DNA of 11,617 bases from Promethearchaeia archaeon (GTDB lineage: Archaea > Asgardarchaeota > Lokiarchaeia > Sigyniarchaeales > SOKP01). Each line of letters begins with the position of its first letter. Within the stretch, counting starts at the first letter, position 1. Below, piece by piece: positions 1 to 6,260 of this stretch. The notes under the pieces were generated by a model, which had not been told where the DNA came from, made no database searches, and worked only from the letters and a program-made list of their open reading frames with translations. The translations under genes were made by a program, and so were the position numbers. The DNA is taken from the NCBI GenBank assembly GCA_029856375.1, contig JAHQWX010000023.1:1-11617 (forward strand), given 5' to 3'.

Positions 1-294
1 GTTGTATCTTCCTACAAAGAAAGCCCCTTCTAAAAACAATTTGTGAGGCTCCTCAAAACCGATTGCGATATCTGCGAGAGGGCATAAATTGTCCTCTTGA
101 GTACATCCCATTGTCCATCCATAATTTCTGGCGTAGCTAAAAATTTGACAAAGGGCAATTTTCTTATCTGGTTTTTTTAGGAATTTAATCCTTTCTAATT
201 CTTTTTGATCCTCAATTAATTTCACTGCAACTGGAAATGTGGATAATCTGAGATATTTATTTAACTTATCGTCCAAATCCTTCCATTTACTCAT
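1..294 (-). CDS. DUF169 family protein, N-terminal part (cut by window edge)
   Basis: An open frame reads from an ATG at 294-292 to the window edge without a stop, giving 98 residues. The C-terminal part lies outside the window. The segment LSTFPVAVKLI (residues 17-27) matches the PVAVK motif near the start of DUF169 (COG2043) proteins. It is followed by a cysteine-bearing region, with C49 in ALCQIFSYAR, C64 in TMGCTQE and C71 in NLCPLADIAIGF, as seen in this family, which is widespread in archaea and anaerobes. The function is not established; the spaced cysteines would suit a metal or Fe-S site, but that is inference. An AGGTAGG stretch lies a few bases before the ATG and could act as a ribosome binding site. 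The HEAT-repeat gene upstream on the same strand ends 66 bases away, so co-transcription is possible. Confidence 0.8.
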   Translation of the reverse strand, partial: MSKWKDLDDKLNKYLRLSTFPVAVKLIEDQKELERIKFLKKPDKKIALCQIFSYARNYGWTMGCTQEDNLCPLADIAIGFEEPHKLFLEGAFFVGRYN

Positions 295-360
295 TTAACC
301 TACCTTTTAAAAAGTAATTTTACTAACTATTCATCGTATGGTACTAAATACATTGTATAT
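295..360 (-). promoter_or_regulatory. Intergenic region and probable promoter/RBS of the DUF169 gene
   Basis: On the minus strand an AT-rich element, AGTAAAATTA (about 316-326), sits about 26 bases before the DUF169 ATG. It would fit an archaeal TATA box giving a very short leader. Closer to the start is AAGGTAGGT (298-306), which resembles a ribosome binding site. The region also holds an 11-base palindrome, ATACATTGTAT (348-358), just after the HEAT gene stop. Whether this is an operator cannot be told from one copy. Confidence 0.35.
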
Positions 361-1257
361 TTATTGCTGTTCCTTTATAATCGTACTCTTTTCTCTTAAG
401 ATATTTTCGTACTCTTTTCGCCAATCTGGCTCCAAATCGTCCAACGCTTTAACCGCTTCCCACCGTACCCAATAATAATGATCTTCTAATAAATCTATGA
501 GCGGTAATATCGCTTTTTTATCGTTCAATTTCCTCAAAGCCTTAATTATACCTAACCTTATAAAGCCATGGCCGACTGAATCGTCAGTTTCTTTTAAAAT
601 TTGAATCAATAGAAGGGGAAATTTCTCTTCCAGAATATTTTTTAAGGCGTTAAAATTTGTGGTCCACAAATCCTGACTTGTAGTGCTTAGGAACGGTATT
701 AATACGTGAATTGCTCTCTCGTCCTTTAGAATTCCCAGCGTTTCAATTACTTGAATTCGAACTCTTTTATTGTATGTATTCAACGACTCTATTAAATCTT
801 TAACCGCTGATTTGACCTCTAAGAGTCCTAAAGATTTTGCAGCTTCAATTTTAACGCTATCGCTTTGGCTTCTTAGGTCTTTTTTTAATATTTCAACGGT
901 CTTCTTAAGCTGTTCTTCTCTATAACCTAATTCAACTAATAGTTTTAGCGCGATATATTTAATCTCGTTCGTAGGTTCGTTCTCTAAAACCCAAATTAAA
1001 GGTCGAGTTGCCTTAGTTTCTTTATAATTCGATGCTAATAAGTTCGCCGCTTCAATTCTTACATCGGGATCTTCTTCTGAAATAAAATAATTCTCGATGA
1101 GATCGAAATGGTCGATATCTTTTAGTTTATTTAGAATTTCCAGAATTCTCTTTCTATAACTCCTTTCGCTGATTATGTATAATTTATGAAGTTGCTCAAT
1201 AACTTCTTTTCTACCTAATCTGTTGATTTCATTAAAAAGATAATCTGGAGAATGCAT
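361..1257 (-). CDS. HEAT-repeat protein (PBS-lyase-type HEAT repeats), paralogue A
   Basis: This 298-residue protein is built almost wholly of helical HEAT repeats of the PBS-lyase/EZ type. Recurring units of about 30 residues show the pattern VRIEAANLL, VKIEAAKSLGLL, VRIQVIETLGIL with DERAIHVLIPFL, and KKAILPLIDLLEDHYYWVRWEA near the C-terminus. There is no signal peptide or membrane segment, so it should be a cytosolic scaffold. Such repeats bind proteins or nucleic acids and sometimes act as lyase or chaperone subunits. No catalytic motif is visible and the specific partner is unknown. It is homologous along its full length to the divergent gene at 1299-2213. Both carry the same order of blocks, from KEVIEQLHKLY-like at the N-terminus to WVRW, LEPDWR and EY at the C-terminus. 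The start ATG at 1257 lies about 20 bases downstream of a TATA-like element. Confidence 0.85.
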   Translation of the reverse strand: MHSPDYLFNEINRLGRKEVIEQLHKLYIISERSYRKRILEILNKLKDIDHFDLIENYFISEEDPDVRIEAANLLASNYKETKATRPLIWVLENEPTNEIKYIALKLLVELGYREEQLKKTVEILKKDLRSQSDSVKIEAAKSLGLLEVKSAVKDLIESLNTYNKRVRIQVIETLGILKDERAIHVLIPFLSTTSQDLWTTNFNALKNILEEKFPLLLIQILKETDDSVGHGFIRLGIIKALRKLNDKKAILPLIDLLEDHYYWVRWEAVKALDDLEPDWRKEYENILREKSTIIKEQQ

Positions 1258-1298
1258 TATTCAAAACAAGGGTATATTTAATTATAACATAAAAAGAG
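1258..1298. promoter_or_regulatory. Divergent promoter between the two HEAT-repeat genes
   Basis: Only 41 bases separate the two start codons. The centre, GGTATATTTAATTATAACAT (1271-1290), is strongly A/T and gives TATA-like elements on both strands. For the minus gene the element lies about 19-26 bases before ATG 1257, which fits a leaderless or nearly leaderless transcript. For the plus gene a TATA here would put transcription start close to or beyond ATG 1299, which raises the question of a downstream start. Sharing one element could couple or alternate expression of the two paralogues; that is inference. Confidence 0.5.
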
Positions 1299-2213
1299 AT
1301 GATTAATTTTAAAAGTTTTATTTTATACTTGATCTTGAATTTGAGCAAACTAATTAAAAATATCGTCGAGAACGCTGAAAAAATAGGCAAAAAAGAAGCA
1401 ATTGAGACGCTTCACAATTTATATAAAGTTAGCGACGAATGGGAAGTTCGAAAGTCGATAATTGAAGCTTTAATTGAGCTCGAAGACAAAGATCACTTTA
1501 AAGATAATGTAAACTATTACATCTCGGACGAAAACGAAAGCGTTCGGTCTGCAGCTGCTGAGTTGTTAGGTAAATATTATTACGACAAAGCGCTCGAACC
1601 ATTCCGTTGGGTGATAGAAAAGGAAACAGACTCGAACTTAAAATGGTTTACTTATAGAGTCTTAAAAGAGATTGGATCTCACGAAGCGAAAGCGGACATA
1701 GAAAATATGATTGAACGACTTTTACTAGGTTTTAAGGAAGAGGATATCACCAAGAAAATAAAATCTGCCAAAGCGCTTGGCATTTTGAGAGAAAAAACAA
1801 TAGTTGAACCTTTAATTAAAGCGATGAAATCCTACAATCATTATTTGAGAGTTATCGCGATTGAGGCTCTAGGTGAGATCGGTGACAAAAAGGCGGTGAT
1901 CCCGCTAATTAAGTCTTTAAACATGTACAGCCAAGAGATGTGGGATGTAGCGTTCAATTCGCTGCAAAAATTACTAGGCAATGACATAGTTGATGTTCTG
2001 ATTAAATTTCTTGAATCCTCCGATAAATCTGCAAGTAGCAGTCTAATTAGGGGTGGCGTAATAGAAGCGCTTGGAAAGCTAGGCGATAAAAAAGCGTTAG
2101 ATGTATTGATAAATGCCTTGGACGACTACTATTTCTGGGTGCGATGGAAAGCTAAAGATGTGTTGAATAAGTTAGATCCCAAATGGCGTGAAAAATACAA
2201 ACAAGAAATGTAA
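1299..2213 (+). CDS. HEAT-repeat protein, paralogue B
   Basis: A 304-residue HEAT-repeat protein from the first ATG, with repeat units such as VRSAAAELLGKYY, KKIKSAKALGIL, LRVIAIEALGEIGDKKAVIPLI, IRGGVIEALGKLGDKKALDVLI and WVRWKAKDVLNKLDPKWR. It aligns from end to end with the divergent protein at 361-1257. A block before the last repeat, WDVAFNSLQKLL, matches TNFNALKNIL there, so the pair arose by duplication. The N-terminus differs: the first 15 residues are hydrophobic (MINFKSFILYLILNL) and have no counterpart in paralogue A. The real start may be the TTG at 1341 (residue 15), which would give an N-terminus of nearly the same length as the paralogue. Otherwise this copy has gained a short membrane-leaning segment. 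No enzyme motif is seen; a scaffold or regulator role is inferred. The ADP-ribosylglycohydrolase gene follows after 35 bases. Confidence 0.84.
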   Translation: MINFKSFILYLILNLSKLIKNIVENAEKIGKKEAIETLHNLYKVSDEWEVRKSIIEALIELEDKDHFKDNVNYYISDENESVRSAAAELLGKYYYDKALEPFRWVIEKETDSNLKWFTYRVLKEIGSHEAKADIENMIERLLLGFKEEDITKKIKSAKALGILREKTIVEPLIKAMKSYNHYLRVIAIEALGEIGDKKAVIPLIKSLNMYSQEMWDVAFNSLQKLLGNDIVDVLIKFLESSDKSASSSLIRGGVIEALGKLGDKKALDVLINALDDYYFWVRWKAKDVLNKLDPKWREKYKQEM

Positions 2214-2226
2214 ATTTTCGCCTAAT

Positions 2227-2238
2227 TTTTATATAAAA
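2227..2238 (+). promoter_or_regulatory. TATA box before the ADP-ribosylglycohydrolase gene
   Basis: The run TTTTATATAAAA between the HEAT gene stop (2213) and the next gene is a strong archaeal TATA box. Its centre is near 2232. At the usual archaeal spacing, transcription would start near 2257, downstream of the first ATG (2249) and just before the in-frame ATG at 2261. This favours a leaderless mRNA starting at the second methionine, and it shows the gene can be expressed independently of the HEAT gene. Confidence 0.5.
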
Positions 2239-2248
2239 TGAACACGAA

Positions 2249-3373
2249 ATGGCAACTATAATGAAAGAATTAACTTCCAATGAATATTATAATAAGGTCT
2301 ATGGCTCTTGGTTAGGCCGTGTTGCTGGAGATTTTGTTGGTGCGCCGTTAGAATTAAGAGATGTCGAGCGTATTCAGCGCCGATATGGAGAAATTAATTA
2401 TTACCCGAAAAAAATCAATTTAAATTACGTCAACGACGACGAAATGTACGAAATAATCGCTCTTATCGCGTTAGAAAAGTATGGACTAAATCTTACGGCG
2501 AAGGACATCGCTTTAGAATGGATTAATCTTCTTAAATACGAAAGAGCAGTTTTTACCGCGGAAAAGGCTGCGGTAAACAACATAAAATCGAACATTTTTC
2601 CACCCGAATCTGGAGCTTTAAACAATCCCTATTTTGATTTCATCGGCGCTCAAATGAGAGCAGATATTTGGGGGCAAATTACGCCGGGTTGCCCGGAAAT
2701 AACCAAAAAATACGCTGAAATGGACGGTTCAATCTCTCATTCAGGAATTGGGATTGAGGGCGAAGTATATGTAGCTATCCTAATTTCTCACGCTTTCTTC
2801 GAGATAGATATTAGAAAAAATATCGAAAAATCTCTCGCTTATTTACCTAAAGAAAACGAGAGTCAATACACAAAAACCGTACAAAAAGCGATTAAAATTT
2901 ACGAACAAAATCCAAACGATTTTAGAAAAGCCAGAAATGTTCTCATTAACGAATATTGGATACCGTTAAAGGAGGAATTAATCAATAAAGAGCCCACTCC
3001 GGAGACAGACAGAGCAAATGTATTAAGAAGTAGGGAATCACAAGTACATGTGCTCCCAAATATTGGTATAATCGTTTTATCTCTATTATATGGAGCGAAA
3101 CACGAAGATCCTCTTGGAAGATCGATTTGCGTGGCAGGAATGATGGGATACGATACCGATTGCAATTGTGGAAATGTTGGTGCGATCCTCGGGGCTCAAT
3201 TAAGTGCTGATAATATTCCATCAAAATGGAAAGATCCACTCCAAGATACTTTTTCTACGTATGTAAAAGGCTACGAAAAGTGGAAAATATCAGAGTTGGC
3301 GCGAAGAATTGCTGATGTGGGAGAAAAAGTTGTAAAAGAAAAGAGTCAAGATATGGTTAAAATTGTCGACTAA
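2249..3373 (+). CDS. ADP-ribosylglycohydrolase family protein
   Basis: This 374-residue protein shows the ADP-ribosylglycohydrolase (ARH/DraG, PF03747) order of motifs. It opens with GSWLGRVAGDFVGAPLE (19-35). The first metal motif, usually TDDT, reads NDDE here (62-65). A middle block has PGCPEITKKYAEMDG followed by SHSGIG (163-168). The second metal motif is GYDTDCNCGNVGAILGA (300-316), with D302 and D304 as expected ligands. Family members remove ADP-ribose from proteins or cleave related N-glycosidic bonds using two divalent metal ions. The DTDCN form is found in many prokaryotic members of unknown substrate, so the exact reaction is not clear. No signal peptide is visible. The first ATG is given as start, but the TATA position favours the ATG at 2261 (residue 5). 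The last four bases overlap the stop of the convergent HAD gene. Confidence 0.88.
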   Translation: MATIMKELTSNEYYNKVYGSWLGRVAGDFVGAPLELRDVERIQRRYGEINYYPKKINLNYVNDDEMYEIIALIALEKYGLNLTAKDIALEWINLLKYERAVFTAEKAAVNNIKSNIFPPESGALNNPYFDFIGAQMRADIWGQITPGCPEITKKYAEMDGSISHSGIGIEGEVYVAILISHAFFEIDIRKNIEKSLAYLPKENESQYTKTVQKAIKIYEQNPNDFRKARNVLINEYWIPLKEELINKEPTPETDRANVLRSRESQVHVLPNIGIIVLSLLYGAKHEDPLGRSICVAGMMGYDTDCNCGNVGAILGAQLSADNIPSKWKDPLQDTFSTYVKGYEKWKISELARRIADVGEKVVKEKSQDMVKIVD

Positions 3374-4032
3374 CCCTTTTTAAGAAGCGAGTAAATTGTT
3401 TTCGGCTTTAGTTTTTTTACGCTTTTCAAGATTTTACACGGTACAGAAATACCCTTTTTTAGCTTTCTTTTCTTTGTAGTCCCCGTAAGTACTCCTATAA
3501 ACGGGCATTTAAGCATTTCTGCGACTTTTACATCGTTTATGTGGTCTCCGATTACCACGATTTTTTTACCTGGCAATTTTTTCGTAAGAACTGATTTTAC
3601 AATCGGATCGTACTTTTTCTTTTGTTCTTTCGTTTCTCCCAAGCTTAACTCGAAGTATTTGCTAATTCCTAAAATATCTATAATTCGAACTACCATCTCA
3701 TGCTTTTTTGAAGATAATAATCCCATGTGAAACCCTATTGTTTTCAATTCCTCTAATTTTTCTTTGGTACCATTAATTAAATTTGCTTGATAAATCCCAA
3801 TCTTGCCGTAATATTCTCGAAATGCGTCAACATATTTGTCAGTTGAGTCGTTTAGGATTTTTGCGAACATTTCGTGTAATGGCATTCCAATCATTCGCTT
3901 AATGTAATTTGGAGGAATTGTCTCCTTAGCGTATTGCTGCATTGCGTAATTAAACGAATTTATAATTCCTTCGTGATTGTTAATTAAAGTATTGTCGAGG
4001 TCGAAACTCAGATAAATATCGTTTGGGTTCAT
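3370..4032 (-). CDS. HAD-superfamily hydrolase, phosphoglycolate phosphatase-like
   Basis: A 220-residue HAD hydrolase with all four motifs. Motif I is DLDNT (11-15) with nucleophile D11 and acid/base D13. Motif II is GLLSSKK with a serine at 107 or 108. The motif III lysine lies in the KKKYDP stretch (about 138-143). Motif IV is IGDHIND (161-167) with D163 and D167. The helical cap between motifs I and II (about residues 18-85) places it in the Gph/beta-phosphoglucomutase-like group, which dephosphorylates small phosphate esters. The substrate cannot be named. It is cytosolic. The C-terminus is rich in lysine. The gene is convergent with the ADP-ribosylglycohydrolase gene and their stop codons share the four bases 3370-3373. 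A TATA-like element at 4062-4070 lies about 30 bases before ATG 4032. Confidence 0.85.
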   Translation of the reverse strand: MNPNDIYLSFDLDNTLINNHEGIINSFNYAMQQYAKETIPPNYIKRMIGMPLHEMFAKILNDSTDKYVDAFREYYGKIGIYQANLINGTKEKLEELKTIGFHMGLLSSKKHEMVVRIIDILGISKYFELSLGETKEQKKKYDPIVKSVLTKKLPGKKIVVIGDHINDVKVAEMLKCPFIGVLTGTTKKRKLKKGISVPCKILKSVKKLKPKTIYSLLKKG

Positions 4033-4061
4033 CGTATTAGAGTTTATTATGGATTTTCCTT

Positions 4062-4070
4062 AATAAATTT
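4062..4070 (-). promoter_or_regulatory. TATA-like element for the HAD hydrolase gene
   Basis: On the minus strand AATTTATTA is centred about 34 bases before ATG 4032, implying a leader of about 8 bases. It lies in the 116-base divergent region 4033-4148, which separates the HAD gene from the glycosidase gene and contains no gene. Confidence 0.4.
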
Positions 4071-4099
4071 TCCAATTAAGTGAAGATTTACTTCTGATG

Positions 4100-4120
4100 A
4101 AAATATAATAATAATTAATA
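4100..4120 (+). promoter_or_regulatory. TATA-like element for the glycosidase gene
   Basis: The A/T run AAAATATAATAATAATTAAT lies 29-49 bases before ATG 4149 and would direct a start near 4130. A weak AGGA (4137-4140) lies nine bases before the ATG and could help ribosome binding. It probably drives the closely spaced glycosidase and phosphodiesterase genes. Confidence 0.4.
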
Positions 4121-4148
4121 ATGTGCGAATGAAAATAGGAATTATAAA

Positions 4149-5399
4149 ATGAGTTTATTAGAAAGAGTTAAAGAATTATATCAGCGGAATTTTAAAATGG
4201 GCATTAGCTCTGACGGAACAGAGTTTACTTATATATGCCCAGATATCAAAAGATATCCTCATCAATGGCTTTGGGATAGTTGCTTTCACATTATCGTAAC
4301 GAGCCAATTTGATGTTTCGCTAGCAAAAAAAGAACTCGAATCAATGCTAAAATTTTTGCAGCCCAATGGATTTTTGCCCCATATGTTTTATCATACTAAA
4401 CCGTTTTCCATTTTAGATTGGCTTATCAAAAGATATTATAAATCAAAAGAGATTTCCTCTATTACTCAAGCTCCCTTCCTCGCGCATGCCATCGATGCTA
4501 TATATAAAGCTACAGATGATAAAGAGAATTTACAAGAAGTTATACCGAAGATCAGTGCGTTTTTCGACTGGTATTATACAGAGAGATTACTAAGTAAAGA
4601 AATCCCATTGCTTTTTATTATCCATAGCTGGGAATCTGGAACCGATAATTGTCCAAAATACGATAAGGCACTGGGGATTAGCGGAAAAAGGTTTTTTGCC
4701 CTTAGAGTTTTTCGAAACCTTTTTAAGCAACTAAAAGTCCTTAAGAAAGCAGATTGGGATATTGAAGCAATTAAAAAAAGAGATTATTTTGTGTTTTGCG
4801 ATTTATTAACCAATTGTACTTACATAGAAGGCGCTGAAATTTTAAGCCAACTATTTAAAGAACTAGGAAACGAGGAGCAATCCCAAAAATATATAGAAAG
4901 GGCTAAAACTATAAGTCAAGCGTTAATTAAATATTGTTGGAACGAAAATGAAAGCTTTTTTTTTGATGTTTACTCCAAAAACGCTACGCAAGTTGATGTC
5001 AAAACCATTACGGGTTTGTTCCCACTAATAATTTCAGATCTACCAAAGCATATTGAAAAAGCGTTAATGGAAAAATATCTTACGAACGAAAAGGAATTCT
5101 GGACTGATTATCCAATTCCTATTGTGGCAATTTCTGAAGAATCGTTTAGTCCCACTTCTATAGCCCTACTGTGGAGAGGCCCACCATGGATAAACATGAA
5201 CTGGTTCTTAATAAGAGCTTTAAAAAAGAAAGGGTATCAAGACCTCTGTAATCAATTTTCGTTAAAAACTATTGAACTCGTAGAAAAAGAAGGATTTAGA
5301 GAATATTATAATCCATTTACGGGTGAAGGAATGGGAGCAAAAAATTTAGGCTGGAGCGCACTCGTTTTAGATATTCAAAACAATTATCTGAAAAAATGA
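4149..5399 (+). CDS. MGH1/GH63-like alpha-glycosidase, (alpha/alpha)6-barrel
   Basis: A 416-residue protein matching the mannosylglycerate hydrolase MGH1-like/GH63 glycosidase fold. Family signatures in order are YPHQWLWDSCFH (36-47), NGFLPHMFYH (73-82), SWESGTDNCPKYD (160-172), LWRGPPWINMNW (341-352) and REYYNPFTGEGMGAKNLGW (384-402). By analogy with GH63 enzymes, D166 in ESGTDN would be the general acid and E385 in REYYNP the general base. These enzymes invert alpha-glycosidic bonds in mannosylglycerate, glucosylglycerate or oligosaccharides; the substrate here is not known. No signal peptide is seen, so it should work in the cytosol on a compatible solute or storage sugar. The ATG at 4149 is chosen because earlier ATGs are out of frame. 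The phosphodiesterase gene follows after 23 bases and probably shares the transcript. Confidence 0.83.
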   Translation: MSLLERVKELYQRNFKMGISSDGTEFTYICPDIKRYPHQWLWDSCFHIIVTSQFDVSLAKKELESMLKFLQPNGFLPHMFYHTKPFSILDWLIKRYYKSKEISSITQAPFLAHAIDAIYKATDDKENLQEVIPKISAFFDWYYTERLLSKEIPLLFIIHSWESGTDNCPKYDKALGISGKRFFALRVFRNLFKQLKVLKKADWDIEAIKKRDYFVFCDLLTNCTYIEGAEILSQLFKELGNEEQSQKYIERAKTISQALIKYCWNENESFFFDVYSKNATQVDVKTITGLFPLIISDLPKHIEKALMEKYLTNEKEFWTDYPIPIVAISEESFSPTSIALLWRGPPWINMNWFLIRALKKKGYQDLCNQFSLKTIELVEKEGFREYYNPFTGEGMGAKNLGWSALVLDIQNNYLKK

Positions 5400-5422
5400 A
5401 TTAAATTCAGGTTAAAAAAATC

Positions 5423-6220
5423 GTGCAGAAAAAGTTCTTTGAAACACCAACCAAACTCCTCGCTCACAGGGGAATTCCACTAGAATATCCAGAAAATACC
5501 TTAATTTCCTTCAAAAAAGCCGTAGAGTTTGGTGTTGATGTTCTCGAAACGGACACTCATCTCACAAAAGACAAAAAATTCGTTATACTTCACGACGACG
5601 ATGTATCGAGAGTATCAAATGGAACCGGTAAGCCTGCTGATTACACCCTTGAAGAGCTAAGAAAATTTGACGCGGGGTATAATTTCACGAACGATAACGG
5701 CGGGACCTTTCCTTTTCGAGGTAAAGGCATAACTTTTACATCAGTGGACGAGATCTTATCTGAATTTCCCAATCAAAAATTCAACATCGATTTGAAGGAC
5801 AGTAATTCCAGTCAAGTGCAGTATTGGGTAGAGTTAATAAAGGAATACGACGCGGAGCATAGAGTTTTAACCGCCTCCCAATATACTCGTAATCTAAAAT
5901 TAGTGAGAAAACATTTTCCGAACATGGTAACATGTTTTTCGGCAAAAGAAGTGTTCGGCTTTTATCTTCGAAACAAATTCGGAATGATTAACGAAAAATC
6001 GCGATTTTCTGGGGACGCTCTACAAGTTCCGGTTTCGATGGGACCACTCCACATCGTCACAGAGCGATCAATTAAAAACGCTCACAAAAAAGGGCTCTAT
6101 ATGCATGTTTGGACTATTAATGAAGAAGAAACAATGAAGAAATTGTTTGAAATGGGAGTAGATGGAATTTTTACAGATGATCCGAAGTTGTTAAAAAAGG
6201 TTATTAAGAAGGTTTTTTGA
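5423..6220 (+). CDS. Glycerophosphodiester phosphodiesterase (GDPD)
   Basis: A 265-residue GDPD-family TIM-barrel enzyme (GlpQ/UgpQ type, PF03009) that hydrolyses glycerophosphodiesters to glycerol phosphate and an alcohol. The catalytic pair is H15 in LLAHRG and H57 in ILHDDD. Metal ligands are expected at E42 and D44 (LETDTHLTKD) and D123 (FNIDLKDS). The substrate-side VSRVSNGTG block (61-69) and the C-terminal HVWTINEEETMKKLFEMGVDG and GIFTDDP motifs are typical. There is no signal peptide, so it is the cytosolic form. The start is a GTG at 5423, eleven bases after a weak AGGT; there is no in-frame ATG before the HRG motif. It sits 23 bases after the glycosidase gene. The pair suggests turnover of glycosylated glycerol or glycerate compounds, or of archaeal lipid head groups; that part is inference. 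Confidence 0.9.
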   Translation: MQKKFFETPTKLLAHRGIPLEYPENTLISFKKAVEFGVDVLETDTHLTKDKKFVILHDDDVSRVSNGTGKPADYTLEELRKFDAGYNFTNDNGGTFPFRGKGITFTSVDEILSEFPNQKFNIDLKDSNSSQVQYWVELIKEYDAEHRVLTASQYTRNLKLVRKHFPNMVTCFSAKEVFGFYLRNKFGMINEKSRFSGDALQVPVSMGPLHIVTERSIKNAHKKGLYMHVWTINEEETMKKLFEMGVDGIFTDDPKLLKKVIKKVF

Positions 6221-6232
6221 TTTTAAATCAAA
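6216..6232. repeat. 17-base perfect palindrome at the end of the GDPD gene
   Basis: TTTGATTT-T-AAATCAAA has eight-base arms around one central base. It overlaps the stop codon of the phosphodiesterase gene and directly adjoins the TATA-like element of the methyltransferase gene. A one-base loop is too short for an RNA hairpin with full arms, so a dimeric repressor site is a better guess than a terminator. In such AT-rich DNA a chance origin is also possible. Confidence 0.35.
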
Positions 6233-6243
6233 TTATAATAAAT
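6233..6243 (+). promoter_or_regulatory. TATA-like element for the methyltransferase gene
   Basis: TTATAATAAAT is centred about 23 bases before ATG 6261. That spacing gives a leaderless transcript, and no Shine-Dalgarno sequence is present before the ATG (only an A run). Confidence 0.45.
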
Positions 6244-6260
6244 CATATTAGTAAAAAAAA

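Noticed and set aside
348..358. Palindrome ATACATTGTAT as an operator for the DUF169 gene
   Set aside because: Five-base arms in AT-rich DNA are expected by chance and no second copy was seen, so it is not scored as a finding.
2425..3239. Minus-strand open frames at 2425-2625, 2899-3165 and 2982-3239
   Set aside because: They lie inside the ADP-ribosylglycohydrolase gene, overlap each other, show no known motif and lack promoters; they are antisense shadows.
3539..3730. Plus-strand open frame opposite the HAD gene
   Set aside because: It is antisense to the conserved motif IV region of the HAD hydrolase and encodes a phenylalanine-rich sequence typical of a shadow frame.
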